A stretch of DNA of 64,000 nt from Flavobacteriaceae bacterium GSB9 (GCA_022749295.1 CP062007.1:744001-808000); one strand, 5' to 3'. Shown: positions 25,571-36,049, numbered from the stretch's first letter. Program-made: numbers and translations. Notes: a model not told the origin generated them from the letters alone.

Positions 25571-28500
25571 ATGAAAAAAATTACTCTTAATCGTCTAATA
25601 AAAGTAAGCTCGCCTAAAAAGCTATACCTATTACTTATAGTTTTTTTGTTCATGGGGCTTTCAAGGGCTAGTGCAGATTGTACTGTTACATCAGCAACCG
25701 ATCTTGATAATAACGGTACCATATCAGGAGCAGAATTAGTTACCTGGATTAATAATACGGGGTGTTCTGGGACTTTAACCATTCCTAGTGGCACACAAAT
25801 TTTATTGTATGCCGATACAACTATTCCAAATGCGATTAACAGAGTTGTTATTGAAGATGGTGGACAAATATTATGGACAGCTAATAATGTGTCTTTGGTT
25901 TTAGCTCCAAATACGGCGATTGAAATTGAAAACACAACTGACATAGGAAGTACTACAGGCGCTATAGGTTCTACCACCAGCTCGTGTAGTAATACCAAAA
26001 GAATATTTATAGGCACTACTGAATATGCTGCCTGTTCAGGCGGAGGAAACGTATGTGTGACCTTCGAAGAAGTTATCGAAGCTGGTGGCACCATTCAATT
26101 AGATCCAGATTTTGATGTTATTGCTGGATCTGATAATGAAGTTTGTGTTGGCCCGACTGATTTAAATATTCAACTGAATGGGTTTGTAGATGGAAGTCCA
26201 ACTTACTATTGGGAGCAAATCTCAGGTCCTGGTACGGTTACTTTTTCTGCAACCGATGTACCAGACCCTACAATTAATGTAGATGTTGCAGGTGATTATG
26301 TGTTAAGAATTAACGTTTCCGTACCTTTAAGTACTGCATGCGAGGAAACAACTATTGATGTTTACGCTGATGTTGAAATTAGTTTTAAAGAAGGTGTAAC
26401 ATCAACACCTGTAACGACAACCCCAAGTACTTCAAATAATTGTGGGTTATCTGTCGATTTTCAGGCAGGCGCAAGTAATGCTGGTCCAAATACAACTTAT
26501 ACTTGGGATTTTGGAGATGGCACCCCTGTTAGTAATGAACAAAACCCAACTCATACTTATGCAGCTAATGGCACCTATAATTATTCACTAACAGTTATTG
26601 ATCCTGATGGCATTGTGCCCTGTAATGAACTTACAATTAATGAGTCAATAACTCTTAATTATGAAGAACCTACTATTACTTGTCCAGGTGATATCACAGT
26701 AAATAATGATTCTGGAACATGTAATGCTATTGTAAATTACACAACACCTGTTGGTGCCTCAACAACCTCAGGTGTTTCTACTTCTTTAATAGCTGGATTA
26801 CCATCTGGCGCCACCTTTCCAATAGGAAATACTGTAGTAACTTATGAAGTTACCGATTCATGCGGAAATTCTACACAGTGTAGTTTTAATGTAACGGTAA
26901 ATGATAATACCCCCCCAACAGGCACAGCTCCTAGTGATATTTCTAACCTACAGTGTATAGATAATATTCCTGTAGCCGATATTGAAGAAATAACCGATGA
27001 AGCTGATAACTGTGGTGGTACTGTAACAGTAACCGTAAATGATAGTAACAATGGTGGTGCTGGTTGCGTTGGTGACCCTTATATTGTAACTAGAACTTAC
27101 ACTTTAGCCGACCCTGACGGGAACACAACAGATCTTATTCAAACCATTACCGTTGAAGATAATATTGCCCCTACAATTACTACTGAAGCTAGTAATAGTA
27201 CAGTAGAATGCAGTAGTTCTAATGGCACTGAATTTTCAGATTGGTTGAACAACAATGGCGGAGCAACCGCATCAGATTCTTGTGGATCGGTAACCTGGAC
27301 TAAAGTTGGTGATACTATTTCTGATGAATGTGGAATAACAGGTGCTGCTGTAGTAACCTTTAGAGCAACTGATGAATGTGGAAACTTTAGTGAAACTACT
27401 GCAACCTTCACGATTGAAGATACCACCGACCCTACTTGGGACGTGGCCCCTAGCGATATGACCGTACAATGTGACGGTACCGCTGACCCTAGCGGTGCTT
27501 TTGCCGCTTGGCTCACCAGCTTCTCTGGTTCTGACTCTTGTGGTAACGCTACCGTGACAAACAACAGTGCCGGTCTTAGCGACCTGTGCGGGGCTACCGG
27601 TTCGGAAACCGTGACTTTCACTCTAACTGATGAGTGCGGTAACGATATCTCGGCCCAGGCAACATTTACTATTGAAGATACCACCGACCCTACTTGGGAC
27701 GTGGCCCCTAGCGATATGACCGTACAATGTGACGGTACCGCTGACCCTAGCGGTGCTTTTGCCGCTTGGCTCACCAGCTTCTCTGGTTCTGACTCTTGTG
27801 GTAACGCTACCGTGACAAACAACAGTGCCGGTCTTAGCGACCTGTGCGGGGCTACCGGTTCGGAAACCGTGACTTTCACTCTAACTGATGAGTGCGGTAA
27901 CGATATCTCGGCCCAGGCAACATTTACTATTGAAGACACCACCGACCCCACTTGGGACGTGGCCCCTAGCGATATGACCGTACAATGTGACGGTACCGCT
28001 GACCCTAGCGGTGCTTTTGCCGCTTGGCTCACCAGCTTCTCTGGTTCTGACTCTTGTGGTAACGCTACCGTGACAAACAACAGTGCCGGTCTTAGCGACC
28101 TGTGCGGGGCTACCGGTTCGGAAACCGTGACTTTCACTCTAACTGATGAGTGCGGTAACGATATTACTGCCCAGGCAACATTTACTATTGAAGACACCAC
28201 CGACCCCACTTGGGACGTGGCCCCTAGCGATATGACCGTACAATGTGACGGTACCGCTGACCCTAGCGGTGCATTTGCCGCTTGGCTCACCAGCTTCTCT
28301 GGTTCTGACTCTTGTGGTAACGCTACCGTAACACATAACAGTGCCGGTCTTAGCGACCTGTGCGGGGCTACCGGTTCGGAAACCGTGACTTTCACTCTAA
28401 CTGATGAGTGCGGTAACGATATTACTGCCCAGGCAACATTTACTATTGAAGATACCACCGACCCCACTTGGGACGTGGCCCCTAGCGATATGACCGTACA

Positions 28501-31500
28501 ATGTGACGGTACCGCTGACCCTAGCGGTGCTTTTGCCGCTTGGCTCACCAGCTTCTCTGGTTCTGACTCTTGTGGTAACGCTACCGTAACACATAACAGT
28601 GCCGGTCTTAGCGACCTGTGCGGGGCTACCGGTTCGGAAACCGTGACTTTTACACTAACTGATGAGTGCGGTAACGATATCTCGGCCCAGGCAACATTTA
28701 CTATTGAAGATACCACCGACCCTACTTGGGACGTGGCCCCTAGCGATATGACCGTACAATGTGACGGTACCGCTGACCCTAGCGGTGCTTTTGCCGCTTG
28801 GCTCACCAGCTTCTCTGGTTCTGACTCTTGTGGTAACGCTACCGTGACAAACAACAGTGCCGGTCTTAGCGACCTGTGCGGGGCTACCGGTTCGGAAACC
28901 GTGACTTTCACATTAACTGATGAGTGCGGTAACGATATTACTGCCCAGGCAACATTTACTATTGAAGATACCACCGACCCCACTTGGGACGTGGCCCCTA
29001 GCGATATGACCGTACAATGTGACGGTACCGCTGACCCTAGCGGTGCTTTTGCCGCTTGGCTCACCAGCTTCTCTGGTTCTGACTCTTGTGGTAACGCTAC
29101 CGTAACACATAACAGTGCCGGTCTTAGCGACCTGTGCGGGGCTACCGGTTCGGAAACCGTGACTTTCACTCTAACTGATGAGTGCGGTAACGATATCTCG
29201 GCCCAGGCAACATTTACTATTGAAGATACCACCGACCCCACTTGGGACGTGGCCCCTAGCGATATGACCGTACAATGTGACGGTACCGCTGACCCTAGCG
29301 GTGCATTTGCCGCTTGGCTCACCAGCTTCTCTGGTTCTGACTCTTGTGGTAACGCTACCGTGACAAACAACAGTGCCGGTCTTAGCGACCTGTGCGGGGC
29401 TACCGGTTCGGAAACCGTGACTTTCACATTAACTGATGAGTGCGGTAACGATATTACTGCCCAGGCAACATTTACTATTGAAGACACCACCGACCCCACT
29501 TGGGACGTGGCCCCTAGCGATATGACCGTACAATGTGACGGTACCGCTGACCCTAGCGGTGCTTTTGCCGCTTGGCTCACCAGCTTCTCTGGTTCTGACT
29601 CTTGTGGTAACGCTACCGTGACAAACAACAGTGCCGGTCTTAGCGACCTGTGCGGGGCTACCGGTTCGGAAACCGTGACTTTCACTCTAACTGATGAGTG
29701 CGGTAACGATATTACTGCCCAGGCAACATTTACTATTGAAGACACCACCGACCCCACTTGGGACGTGGCCCCTAGCGATATGACCGTACAATGTGACGGT
29801 ACCGCTGACCCTAGCGGTGCTTTTGCCGCTTGGCTCACCAGCTTCTCTGGTTCTGACTCTTGTGGTAACGCTACCGTGACACACAACAGTGCCGGTCTTA
29901 GCGACCTGTGCGGGGCTACCGGTTCGGAAACCGTGACTTTCACTCTAACTGATGAGTGCGGTAACGATATTACTGCCCAGGCAACATTTACTATTGAAGA
30001 TACCACCGACCCTACTTGGGACGTGGCCCCTAGCGATATGACCGTACAATGTGACGGTACCGCTGACCCTAGCGGTGCTTTTGCCGCTTGGCTCACCAGC
30101 TTCTCTGGTTCTGACTCTTGTGGTAACGCTACCGTGACAAACAACAGTGCCGGTCTTAGCGACCTGTGCGGGGCTACCGGTTCGGAAACCGTGACTTTCA
30201 CATTAACTGATGAGTGCGGTAACGATATTACTGCCCAGGCAACATTTACTATTGAAGATACCACCGACCCCACTTGGGACGTGGCCCCTAGCGATATGAC
30301 CGTACAATGTGACGGTACCGCTGACCCTAGCGGTGCTTTTGCCGCTTGGCTCACCAGCTTCTCTGGTTCTGACTCTTGTGGTAACGCTACCGTAACACAT
30401 AACAGTGCCGGTCTTAGCGACCTGTGCGGGGCTACCGGTTCGGAAACCGTGACTTTCACTCTAACTGATGAGTGCGGTAACGATATTACTGCCCAGGCAA
30501 CATTTACTATTGAAGATACCACCGACCCTACTATTGATATTGCGGCAACCAACATCGAAATCGAATGTGGCGTTACAGATTCTGATGCACTTCAAAACTG
30601 GTTAAATAATAATGGTGGTGCAACGGCTTCTGATAACTGTAGTGAGATAACTTGGACTAATGATTACGGTCAAAACACAGCTGTAGATTGTGATGGTGAC
30701 GGAATTGTGGTAACCTTCACTGCTACTGATGCATGCAATAACTCAAGCTCAACTACTGCAACTTATATTATAAAAGATACAACGGCTCCAGACATAACTA
30801 CTGAGGCCTCTGCATACACAACTCAATGTGATGGTTCAGGAAATACTCAAGAATTAAATGATTGGTTAACTTCAAATGGAGGTGCAACAGCAACTGATAA
30901 TTGTTCAACAATCACCTGGTCAAACAACTTCACTTCTTTAATTGATGATTGTGGTAACACAGGTTCCGCAACGGTGATATTTACAGCTAAAGATGCCTGC
31001 GGTAACACTTCTGAAACCACTGCGACTTTCACAATTCAAGACACAACAGCTCCTACTTTTGTTGAAGCACTACCTGCTGATGCTACTGTGGAATGTGATG
31101 CGGTGCCTACTGCTGAAACGCTTACGGCTTCCGATAACTGTGGTACCGCTACGGTAACTTTCAATGAAGTAAGAACCGATGGCGATTGTCCTTCTAGCTA
31201 CTCGTTAGCTCGTACCTGGACGGCTACGGATGAATGTGGTCTAGAAACCGTACATACACAAACTATAACTGTTCAAGACACAACAGCTCCTACTTTTGTT
31301 GAAGCGCTACCTGCTGATGCTACTGTGGAATGTGATGCGGTGCCTACTGCTGAAACACTGACCGCCACAGATAACTGTGGTACTGCTACGGTAACTTTCA
31401 ATGAAGTAAGAACCGATGGTGATTGTCCTTCTAGCTATACACTGGAGAGAACTTGGACGGCTACTGATGAATGTGGTTTAGAAACCGTACATACACAAAC

Positions 31501-34500
31501 TATAACTGTTCAAGACACAACAGCTCCTACTTTTGTTGAAGCGCTACCTGCTGATGCTACTGTGGAATGTGATGCGGTGCCTACTGCTGAAACACTGACC
31601 GCCACAGATAACTGTGGTACTGCTACGGTAACTTTCAATGAAGTTAGAAACGATGGCGATTGTCCTTCTAGCTACTCGTTAGCTCGTACCTGGACGGCTA
31701 CGGATGAATGTGGTCTAGAAACCGTACATACACAAACTATAACTGTTCAAGACACAACAGCTCCTACTTTTGTTGAAGCACTTCCAACGGATACAACTGT
31801 GGAATGTGATGCGGTGCCTACTGCTGAAACACTGACCGCCACAGATAACTGTGGTACTGCTACGGTAACTTTCAATGAAGTTAGAAACGATGGCGATTGT
31901 CCTTCTAGCTACTCGTTAGCTCGTACCTGGACGGCTACGGATGAATGTGGTTTAGAAACCGTACATACACAAACTATAACTGTTCAAGACACAACAGCTC
32001 CTACTTTTGTTGAAGCGCTACCTGCTGATGCTACTGTGGAATGTGATGCGGTGCCTACTGCTGAAACGCTTACGGCTTCCGATAACTGTGGTACCGCTAC
32101 GGTAACTTTCAATGAAGTAAGAACCGATGGCGATTGTCCTTCTAGCTACTCGTTAGCTCGTACCTGGACGGCTACGGATGAATGTGGTCTAGAAACCGTA
32201 CATACACAAACTATAACTGTTCAAGACACAACAGCTCCTACTTTTGTTGAAGCGCTACCTGCTGATGCTACTGTGGAATGTGATGCGGTGCCTACTGCTG
32301 AAACACTGACCGCCACAGATAACTGTGGTACTGCTACGGTAACTTTCAATGAAGTAAGAACCGATGGTGATTGTCCTTCTAGCTACTCGTTAGCTCGTAC
32401 CTGGACGGCTACGGATGAATGTGGTCTAGAAACCGTACATACACAAACTATAACTGTTCAAGACACAACAGCTCCTACTTTTGTTGAAGCGCTACCTGCT
32501 GATGCTACTGTGGAATGTGATGCGGTGCCTACTGCTGAAACACTGACCGCCACAGATAACTGTGGTACTGCTACGGTAACTTTCAATGAAGTTAGAAACG
32601 ATGGCGATTGTCCTTCTAGCTACTCGTTAGCTCGTACCTGGACGGCTACGGATGAATGTGGTCTAGAAACCGTACATACACAAACTATAACTGTTCAAGA
32701 CACAACAGCTCCTACTTTTGTTGAAGCGCTACCTGCTGATGCTACTGTGGAATGTGATGCGGTGCCTACTGCTGAAACACTGACCGCCACAGATAACTGT
32801 GGTACTGCTACGGTAACTTTCAATGAAGTAAGAACCGATGGTGATTGTCCTTCTAGCTATACACTGGAGAGAACTTGGACGGCTACGGATGAATGTGGTC
32901 TAGAAACCGTACATACACAAACTATAACTGTTCAAGACACAACCGCCCCTACTTTTGTTGAAGCGCTTCCAACGGATACAACTGTGGAATGTGATGCGGT
33001 GCCTACTGCTGAAACACTGACCGCCACAGATAACTGTGGTACTGCTACGGTAACTTTCAATGAAGTAAGAACCGATGGTAATTGTCCTTCTAGCTACTCG
33101 TTAGCTCGTACCTGGACGGCTACGGATGAATGTGGTCTAGAAACCGTACATACACAAACTATAACTGTTCAAGACACAACAGCTCCTACTTTTGTTGAAG
33201 CGCTACCTGCTGATGCTACTGTGGAATGTGATGCGGTGCCTACTGCTGAAACACTGACCGCCACAGATAACTGTGGTACTGCTACGGTAACTTTCAATGA
33301 AGTAAGAACCGATGGTGATTGTCCTTCTAGCTATACACTGGAGAGAACTTGGACGGCTACTGATGAATGTGGTTTAGAAACCGTACATACACAAACTATA
33401 ACTGTTCAAGACACAACCGCCCCTACTTTTGTTGAAGCGCTTCCAACGGACACAACTGTAGAATGTGATGCGGTGCCTACTGCTGAAACACTGACCGCCA
33501 CAGATAACTGTGGAACTGCTACGGTAACTTTCAATGAAGTAAGAACCGATGGCGATTGTCCTTCTAACTATACACTGGAGAGAACTTGGACGGCTACTGA
33601 TGAATGTGGTTTAGAAACCGTACATACTCAAACTATAACTGTTCAAGACACAACAGCTCCTACTTTTGTTGAAGCACTTCCAACGGATACAACTGTGGAA
33701 TGTGATGCGGTGCCTACTGCTGAAACACTGACCGCCACAGATAACTGTGGAACAGCAACGGTTACGGTAAGTGACATCAGAACCGATGGCAATTGTGCGA
33801 ACACCTACACCATTGCACGTACATGGACAGCAACCGACGAGTGCGGACTGGAAACAGCACACACACAAATCATTACTGTACAAGATACCACGCCTCCAAC
33901 TTTTGTTGAGGCATTACCAAGGGACATCACCGTGGAATGCGATGCGATTCCTGAAGCCACTACCTTAACGGCCACAGATAACTGCGGCAATGCCACGGTA
34001 ACAGTAAGCGATGCTAGGACCAACGGCAATTGTGCGAACACTTACATCATTGTACGCACATGGACGGCTACCGACGAATGTGGATTAACAACAACACACA
34101 CACAGAACATTTCTGTGGAGGATACAACGGCACCTGTACCGACAACCGCCTTTCAAGAGACCATCAACACCAGCTGTATCGACATTGGAAACGCTCCCGA
34201 ACTAGAGTTTACCGATAATTGTTCGACCAACGTAACCGTTGAGTTTGAAGAAATCAATACGTTCGATGAGACCGTATTAGCAGATTACCAAGTTATCAGG
34301 ACTTGGACAGTTAGTGATGCCTGTAGCAACGAAGCTATCTATACACAGACCGTAAATGTCTCTTTGGATGAAGTTTATACAGAGATTGATACCAGTGAAG
34401 ACCCTAGATGCTTTGATGATGGCACAGTTAACCTTAGAAATTTCCTTTCGGATAACACTTCGAACGGAACCTGGGAAATCATTGAGGGCAACCCAATAGC

Positions 34501-35008
34501 TACAATAAATGGCGATATTTTCGACCCTACGAACTTAGAGGATGCCTTTACCGAAGAGTTCAACCCGAACACCGAAGGCATTACCTATGTACTCCGCTTT
34601 ACCGGATTGGAAAATGGATGTATCAACATAACTGATGTTACTATGGTTGTAGACGCCAAGTGTAAGGTACTACCTTGTGGAGAAGATACTGTAATCATTT
34701 CTAAAGCAGTTACTCCAAATGGTGATGGTTACAACGATACTTTTGATATTGCTGGCATAGACCTCTGTGGTTTTGTGGCTGAAGTAAAAATATTTAATCG
34801 TTGGGGTGCACTAGTCTTCGAGTCCAACAATTACACGTTGGGGAGCATGGATACCACCGGCTCCAAAGGCGACTGGGATGGTAGCTCACCGAGTTCTTCA
34901 TTCGGAAGTGCTGGTAAACTTCCGAACGGCACATATTATTATATCATAAATTTAAGGGACAGCGGACGTAGTCCTCTTACAGGTCCCGTATATTTAGGAA
35001 CCAAATAA
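25571..35008 (+). CDS. giant repeat adhesin with T9SS type-B sorting domain
   Basis: A 3145-residue surface protein. Order: signal peptide (1-36); a canonical EF-hand loop DLDNNGTISGAE at 44-55; a domain of unknown type to about 280; a PKD domain with WDFGDG near 316; two HYR-like domains; twelve nearly identical 86-residue repeats (615-1646); two diverged repeats; thirteen 79-residue repeats (1823-2849), the last one or two diverged; one more HYR-like domain; a short linker; and a type-B C-terminal domain (AVTPNGDGYNDTFDI, VKIFNRWGALVFES, LPNGTYYYIINL). Each repeat has four Cys, probably paired. Secretion through the type IX system with the following PorP/SprF is expected. SprB-like roles in gliding or attachment are inferred. 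DNA of the first array is clearly richer in GC than its surroundings. Confidence 0.9.
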   Translation: MKKITLNRLIKVSSPKKLYLLLIVFLFMGLSRASADCTVTSATDLDNNGTISGAELVTWINNTGCSGTLTIPSGTQILLYADTTIPNAINRVVIEDGGQILWTANNVSLVLAPNTAIEIENTTDIGSTTGAIGSTTSSCSNTKRIFIGTTEYAACSGGGNVCVTFEEVIEAGGTIQLDPDFDVIAGSDNEVCVGPTDLNIQLNGFVDGSPTYYWEQISGPGTVTFSATDVPDPTINVDVAGDYVLRINVSVPLSTACEETTIDVYADVEISFKEGVTSTPVTTTPSTSNNCGLSVDFQAGASNAGPNTTYTWDFGDGTPVSNEQNPTHTYAANGTYNYSLTVIDPDGIVPCNELTINESITLNYEEPTITCPGDITVNNDSGTCNAIVNYTTPVGASTTSGVSTSLIAGLPSGATFPIGNTVVTYEVTDSCGNSTQCSFNVTVNDNTPPTGTAPSDISNLQCIDNIPVADIEEITDEADNCGGTVTVTVNDSNNGGAGCVGDPYIVTRTYTLADPDGNTTDLIQTITVEDNIAPTITTEASNSTVECSSSNGTEFSDWLNNNGGATASDSCGSVTWTKVGDTISDECGITGAAVVTFRATDECGNFSETTATFTIEDTTDPTWDVAPSDMTVQCDGTADPSGAFAAWLTSFSGSDSCGNATVTNNSAGLSDLCGATGSETVTFTLTDECGNDISAQATFTIEDTTDPTWDVAPSDMTVQCDGTADPSGAFAAWLTSFSGSDSCGNATVTNNSAGLSDLCGATGSETVTFTLTDECGNDISAQATFTIEDTTDPTWDVAPSDMTVQCDGTADPSGAFAAWLTSFSGSDSCGNATVTNNSAGLSDLCGATGSETVTFTLTDECGNDITAQATFTIEDTTDPTWDVAPSDMTVQCDGTADPSGAFAAWLTSFSGSDSCGNATVTHNSAGLSDLCGATGSETVTFTLTDECGNDITAQATFTIEDTTDPTWDVAPSDMTVQCDGTADPSGAFAAWLTSFSGSDSCGNATVTHNSAGLSDLCGATGSETVTFTLTDECGNDISAQATFTIEDTTDPTWDVAPSDMTVQCDGTADPSGAFAAWLTSFSGSDSCGNATVTNNSAGLSDLCGATGSETVTFTLTDECGNDITAQATFTIEDTTDPTWDVAPSDMTVQCDGTADPSGAFAAWLTSFSGSDSCGNATVTHNSAGLSDLCGATGSETVTFTLTDECGNDISAQATFTIEDTTDPTWDVAPSDMTVQCDGTADPSGAFAAWLTSFSGSDSCGNATVTNNSAGLSDLCGATGSETVTFTLTDECGNDITAQATFTIEDTTDPTWDVAPSDMTVQCDGTADPSGAFAAWLTSFSGSDSCGNATVTNNSAGLSDLCGATGSETVTFTLTDECGNDITAQATFTIEDTTDPTWDVAPSDMTVQCDGTADPSGAFAAWLTSFSGSDSCGNATVTHNSAGLSDLCGATGSETVTFTLTDECGNDITAQATFTIEDTTDPTWDVAPSDMTVQCDGTADPSGAFAAWLTSFSGSDSCGNATVTNNSAGLSDLCGATGSETVTFTLTDECGNDITAQATFTIEDTTDPTWDVAPSDMTVQCDGTADPSGAFAAWLTSFSGSDSCGNATVTHNSAGLSDLCGATGSETVTFTLTDECGNDITAQATFTIEDTTDPTIDIAATNIEIECGVTDSDALQNWLNNNGGATASDNCSEITWTNDYGQNTAVDCDGDGIVVTFTATDACNNSSSTTATYIIKDTTAPDITTEASAYTTQCDGSGNTQELNDWLTSNGGATATDNCSTITWSNNFTSLIDDCGNTGSATVIFTAKDACGNTSETTATFTIQDTTAPTFVEALPADATVECDAVPTAETLTASDNCGTATVTFNEVRTDGDCPSSYSLARTWTATDECGLETVHTQTITVQDTTAPTFVEALPADATVECDAVPTAETLTATDNCGTATVTFNEVRTDGDCPSSYTLERTWTATDECGLETVHTQTITVQDTTAPTFVEALPADATVECDAVPTAETLTATDNCGTATVTFNEVRNDGDCPSSYSLARTWTATDECGLETVHTQTITVQDTTAPTFVEALPTDTTVECDAVPTAETLTATDNCGTATVTFNEVRNDGDCPSSYSLARTWTATDECGLETVHTQTITVQDTTAPTFVEALPADATVECDAVPTAETLTASDNCGTATVTFNEVRTDGDCPSSYSLARTWTATDECGLETVHTQTITVQDTTAPTFVEALPADATVECDAVPTAETLTATDNCGTATVTFNEVRTDGDCPSSYSLARTWTATDECGLETVHTQTITVQDTTAPTFVEALPADATVECDAVPTAETLTATDNCGTATVTFNEVRNDGDCPSSYSLARTWTATDECGLETVHTQTITVQDTTAPTFVEALPADATVECDAVPTAETLTATDNCGTATVTFNEVRTDGDCPSSYTLERTWTATDECGLETVHTQTITVQDTTAPTFVEALPTDTTVECDAVPTAETLTATDNCGTATVTFNEVRTDGNCPSSYSLARTWTATDECGLETVHTQTITVQDTTAPTFVEALPADATVECDAVPTAETLTATDNCGTATVTFNEVRTDGDCPSSYTLERTWTATDECGLETVHTQTITVQDTTAPTFVEALPTDTTVECDAVPTAETLTATDNCGTATVTFNEVRTDGDCPSNYTLERTWTATDECGLETVHTQTITVQDTTAPTFVEALPTDTTVECDAVPTAETLTATDNCGTATVTVSDIRTDGNCANTYTIARTWTATDECGLETAHTQIITVQDTTPPTFVEALPRDITVECDAIPEATTLTATDNCGNATVTVSDARTNGNCANTYIIVRTWTATDECGLTTTHTQNISVEDTTAPVPTTAFQETINTSCIDIGNAPELEFTDNCSTNVTVEFEEINTFDETVLADYQVIRTWTVSDACSNEAIYTQTVNVSLDEVYTEIDTSEDPRCFDDGTVNLRNFLSDNTSNGTWEIIEGNPIATINGDIFDPTNLEDAFTEEFNPNTEGITYVLRFTGLENGCINITDVTMVVDAKCKVLPCGEDTVIISKAVTPNGDGYNDTFDIAGIDLCGFVAEVKIFNRWGALVFESNNYTLGSMDTTGSKGDWDGSSPSSSFGSAGKLPNGTYYYIINLRDSGRSPLTGPVYLGTK
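27413..30508 (+). repeat. array A: twelve tandem 258-bp repeats
   Basis: Unit starts are 27413, 27671, 27929, 28187, 28445, 28703, 28961, 29219, 29477, 29735, 29993 and 30251, all exactly 258 apart, encoding 86 residues each. At protein level only two positions vary: Asn or His in TVTNNS/TVTHNS, and Ser or Thr in NDISAQ/NDITAQ. By hand count copy 1 has 140 G+C of 258 (54%). Confidence 0.97.
31037..34117 (+). repeat. array B: thirteen tandem 237-bp repeats
   Basis: Units start every 237 bases from 31037 (31274, 31511 and so on to 33881) and encode 79 residues opening with DTTAPTFVEALP. Copies 1-11 are nearly identical, with a few swapped segments (ADATVE or TDTTVE; SLARTW or TLERTW; TDGD or NDGD). 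Copy 12 changes halfway and copy 13 is clearly older. Confidence 0.95.
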
Positions 35009-35110
35009 ACATTAACCTATGAAATGAGCCCTAACGGTATTTCACAATCGTCCGAAATGGCTGTTATGGCGAATGACATCTGAAAAATCAAGAACGTAAA
35101 ACTTAAACAG

Positions 35111-36037
35111 ATGAAATTTATTAAAAATAATATAATCGCTATGGCGCTGTTCAGCTGTGTTTTTGGAGCGGCACAACAGTTACCGCAATTTACACAGTAC
35201 ATGTACAACACCATCTCTGTTAACCCTGCTTATGCAGGTAGCAGGGAGGCACTCAGTATAGTTGGCTTACATCGTAGCCAATGGGTAGGGTTCAGGGGGG
35301 GGCCAATAACACAAACCCTGTCCATTCACACACCCTTGAGAAACGATAGAATTGGCTTGGGCTTATCGTTTATTGAAGACGATCTGGGTCCACAAAACTT
35401 TTCATACCTATATGCCGATTTTTCATATTCGATTCCAACGGCTTGGGACGGTAAACTGGCCTTTGGAGTTAAAGGAGGCTTTACCCACTTTAGCTTTGAT
35501 ACTGATTTTAGACTGGACGAGGCCAACCAGAACGACCCCTTAATCTATGGGACATCAGACAGATGGTCGCCAAACGTCGGTGCCGGTGTGTACTGGAGCA
35601 ACAACAGGGTTTATGCTGGTCTGTCAGCCCCAAGAGTCCTAAACAACGACCTAAATAATGAAAGCGAATTTGAGGCCTTAGAGCGCATAAGCTATTATTT
35701 CACCGTTGGTGGTGTCATCGACCTTAGCAAGTCTGTCAAACTTAAGCCTGCCGGACTAATAAAAGCAACAAACGGAGCACCAGTTTCGTATGACCTAACA
35801 GCCAACTTCCTATTCAATGAAAAGCTATGGCTTGGCGGGTCTTATAGGATTAATGAATATACCGCTGCCATAGGGGGCATTGCCGATTTCCAGGTATCAA
35901 GACAACTACGTGTTGGGTATGCCTATGAAAAGCCTATTTCGGACATTGCAGATTATACATCAGGAACCCATGAAATCCTGCTCATTTATGAATTTAAGTT
36001 CATAAACTCTAAACTGAAGTCTCCTAGATATTTCTAA
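35111..36037 (+). CDS. PorP/SprF family type IX secretion protein (second copy)
   Basis: A 308-residue outer-membrane barrel with a signal peptide (1-21, ending FGAAQQ). It has the same framework as the first copy: LPQFTQYMYNTISVNPAYAG, RSQWVGFRGGPITQT, NGAPVSYDLTANFLFNEKLW and a closing EILLIYEFKF. The two proteins are clearly paralogues but well diverged. It begins 102 bases after the giant adhesin and 12 bases before the PorE-like genes, so the four genes probably form one unit that ends at the terminator at 40001. Role: partner for secreting or holding the giant adhesin (inferred from SprF-SprB). Confidence 0.9.
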   Translation: MKFIKNNIIAMALFSCVFGAAQQLPQFTQYMYNTISVNPAYAGSREALSIVGLHRSQWVGFRGGPITQTLSIHTPLRNDRIGLGLSFIEDDLGPQNFSYLYADFSYSIPTAWDGKLAFGVKGGFTHFSFDTDFRLDEANQNDPLIYGTSDRWSPNVGAGVYWSNNRVYAGLSAPRVLNNDLNNESEFEALERISYYFTVGGVIDLSKSVKLKPAGLIKATNGAPVSYDLTANFLFNEKLWLGGSYRINEYTAAIGGIADFQVSRQLRVGYAYEKPISDIADYTSGTHEILLIYEFKFINSKLKSPRYF

Positions 36038-36049
36038 TACTGATTTTCC

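Noticed and set aside
27139-30555. A 1138-codon minus-strand open frame opposite the giant adhesin
   Set aside because: It is the complement of twelve identical GC-rich repeats on the coding strand: one repeat without a stop in that frame keeps the whole array open. It has no start context or domain of its own.
27413-34117. Tandem repeats as a possible CRISPR array
   Set aside because: The units are 258 and 237 bases, joined without spacers, and translate in one frame into an adhesin. There are no cas genes.
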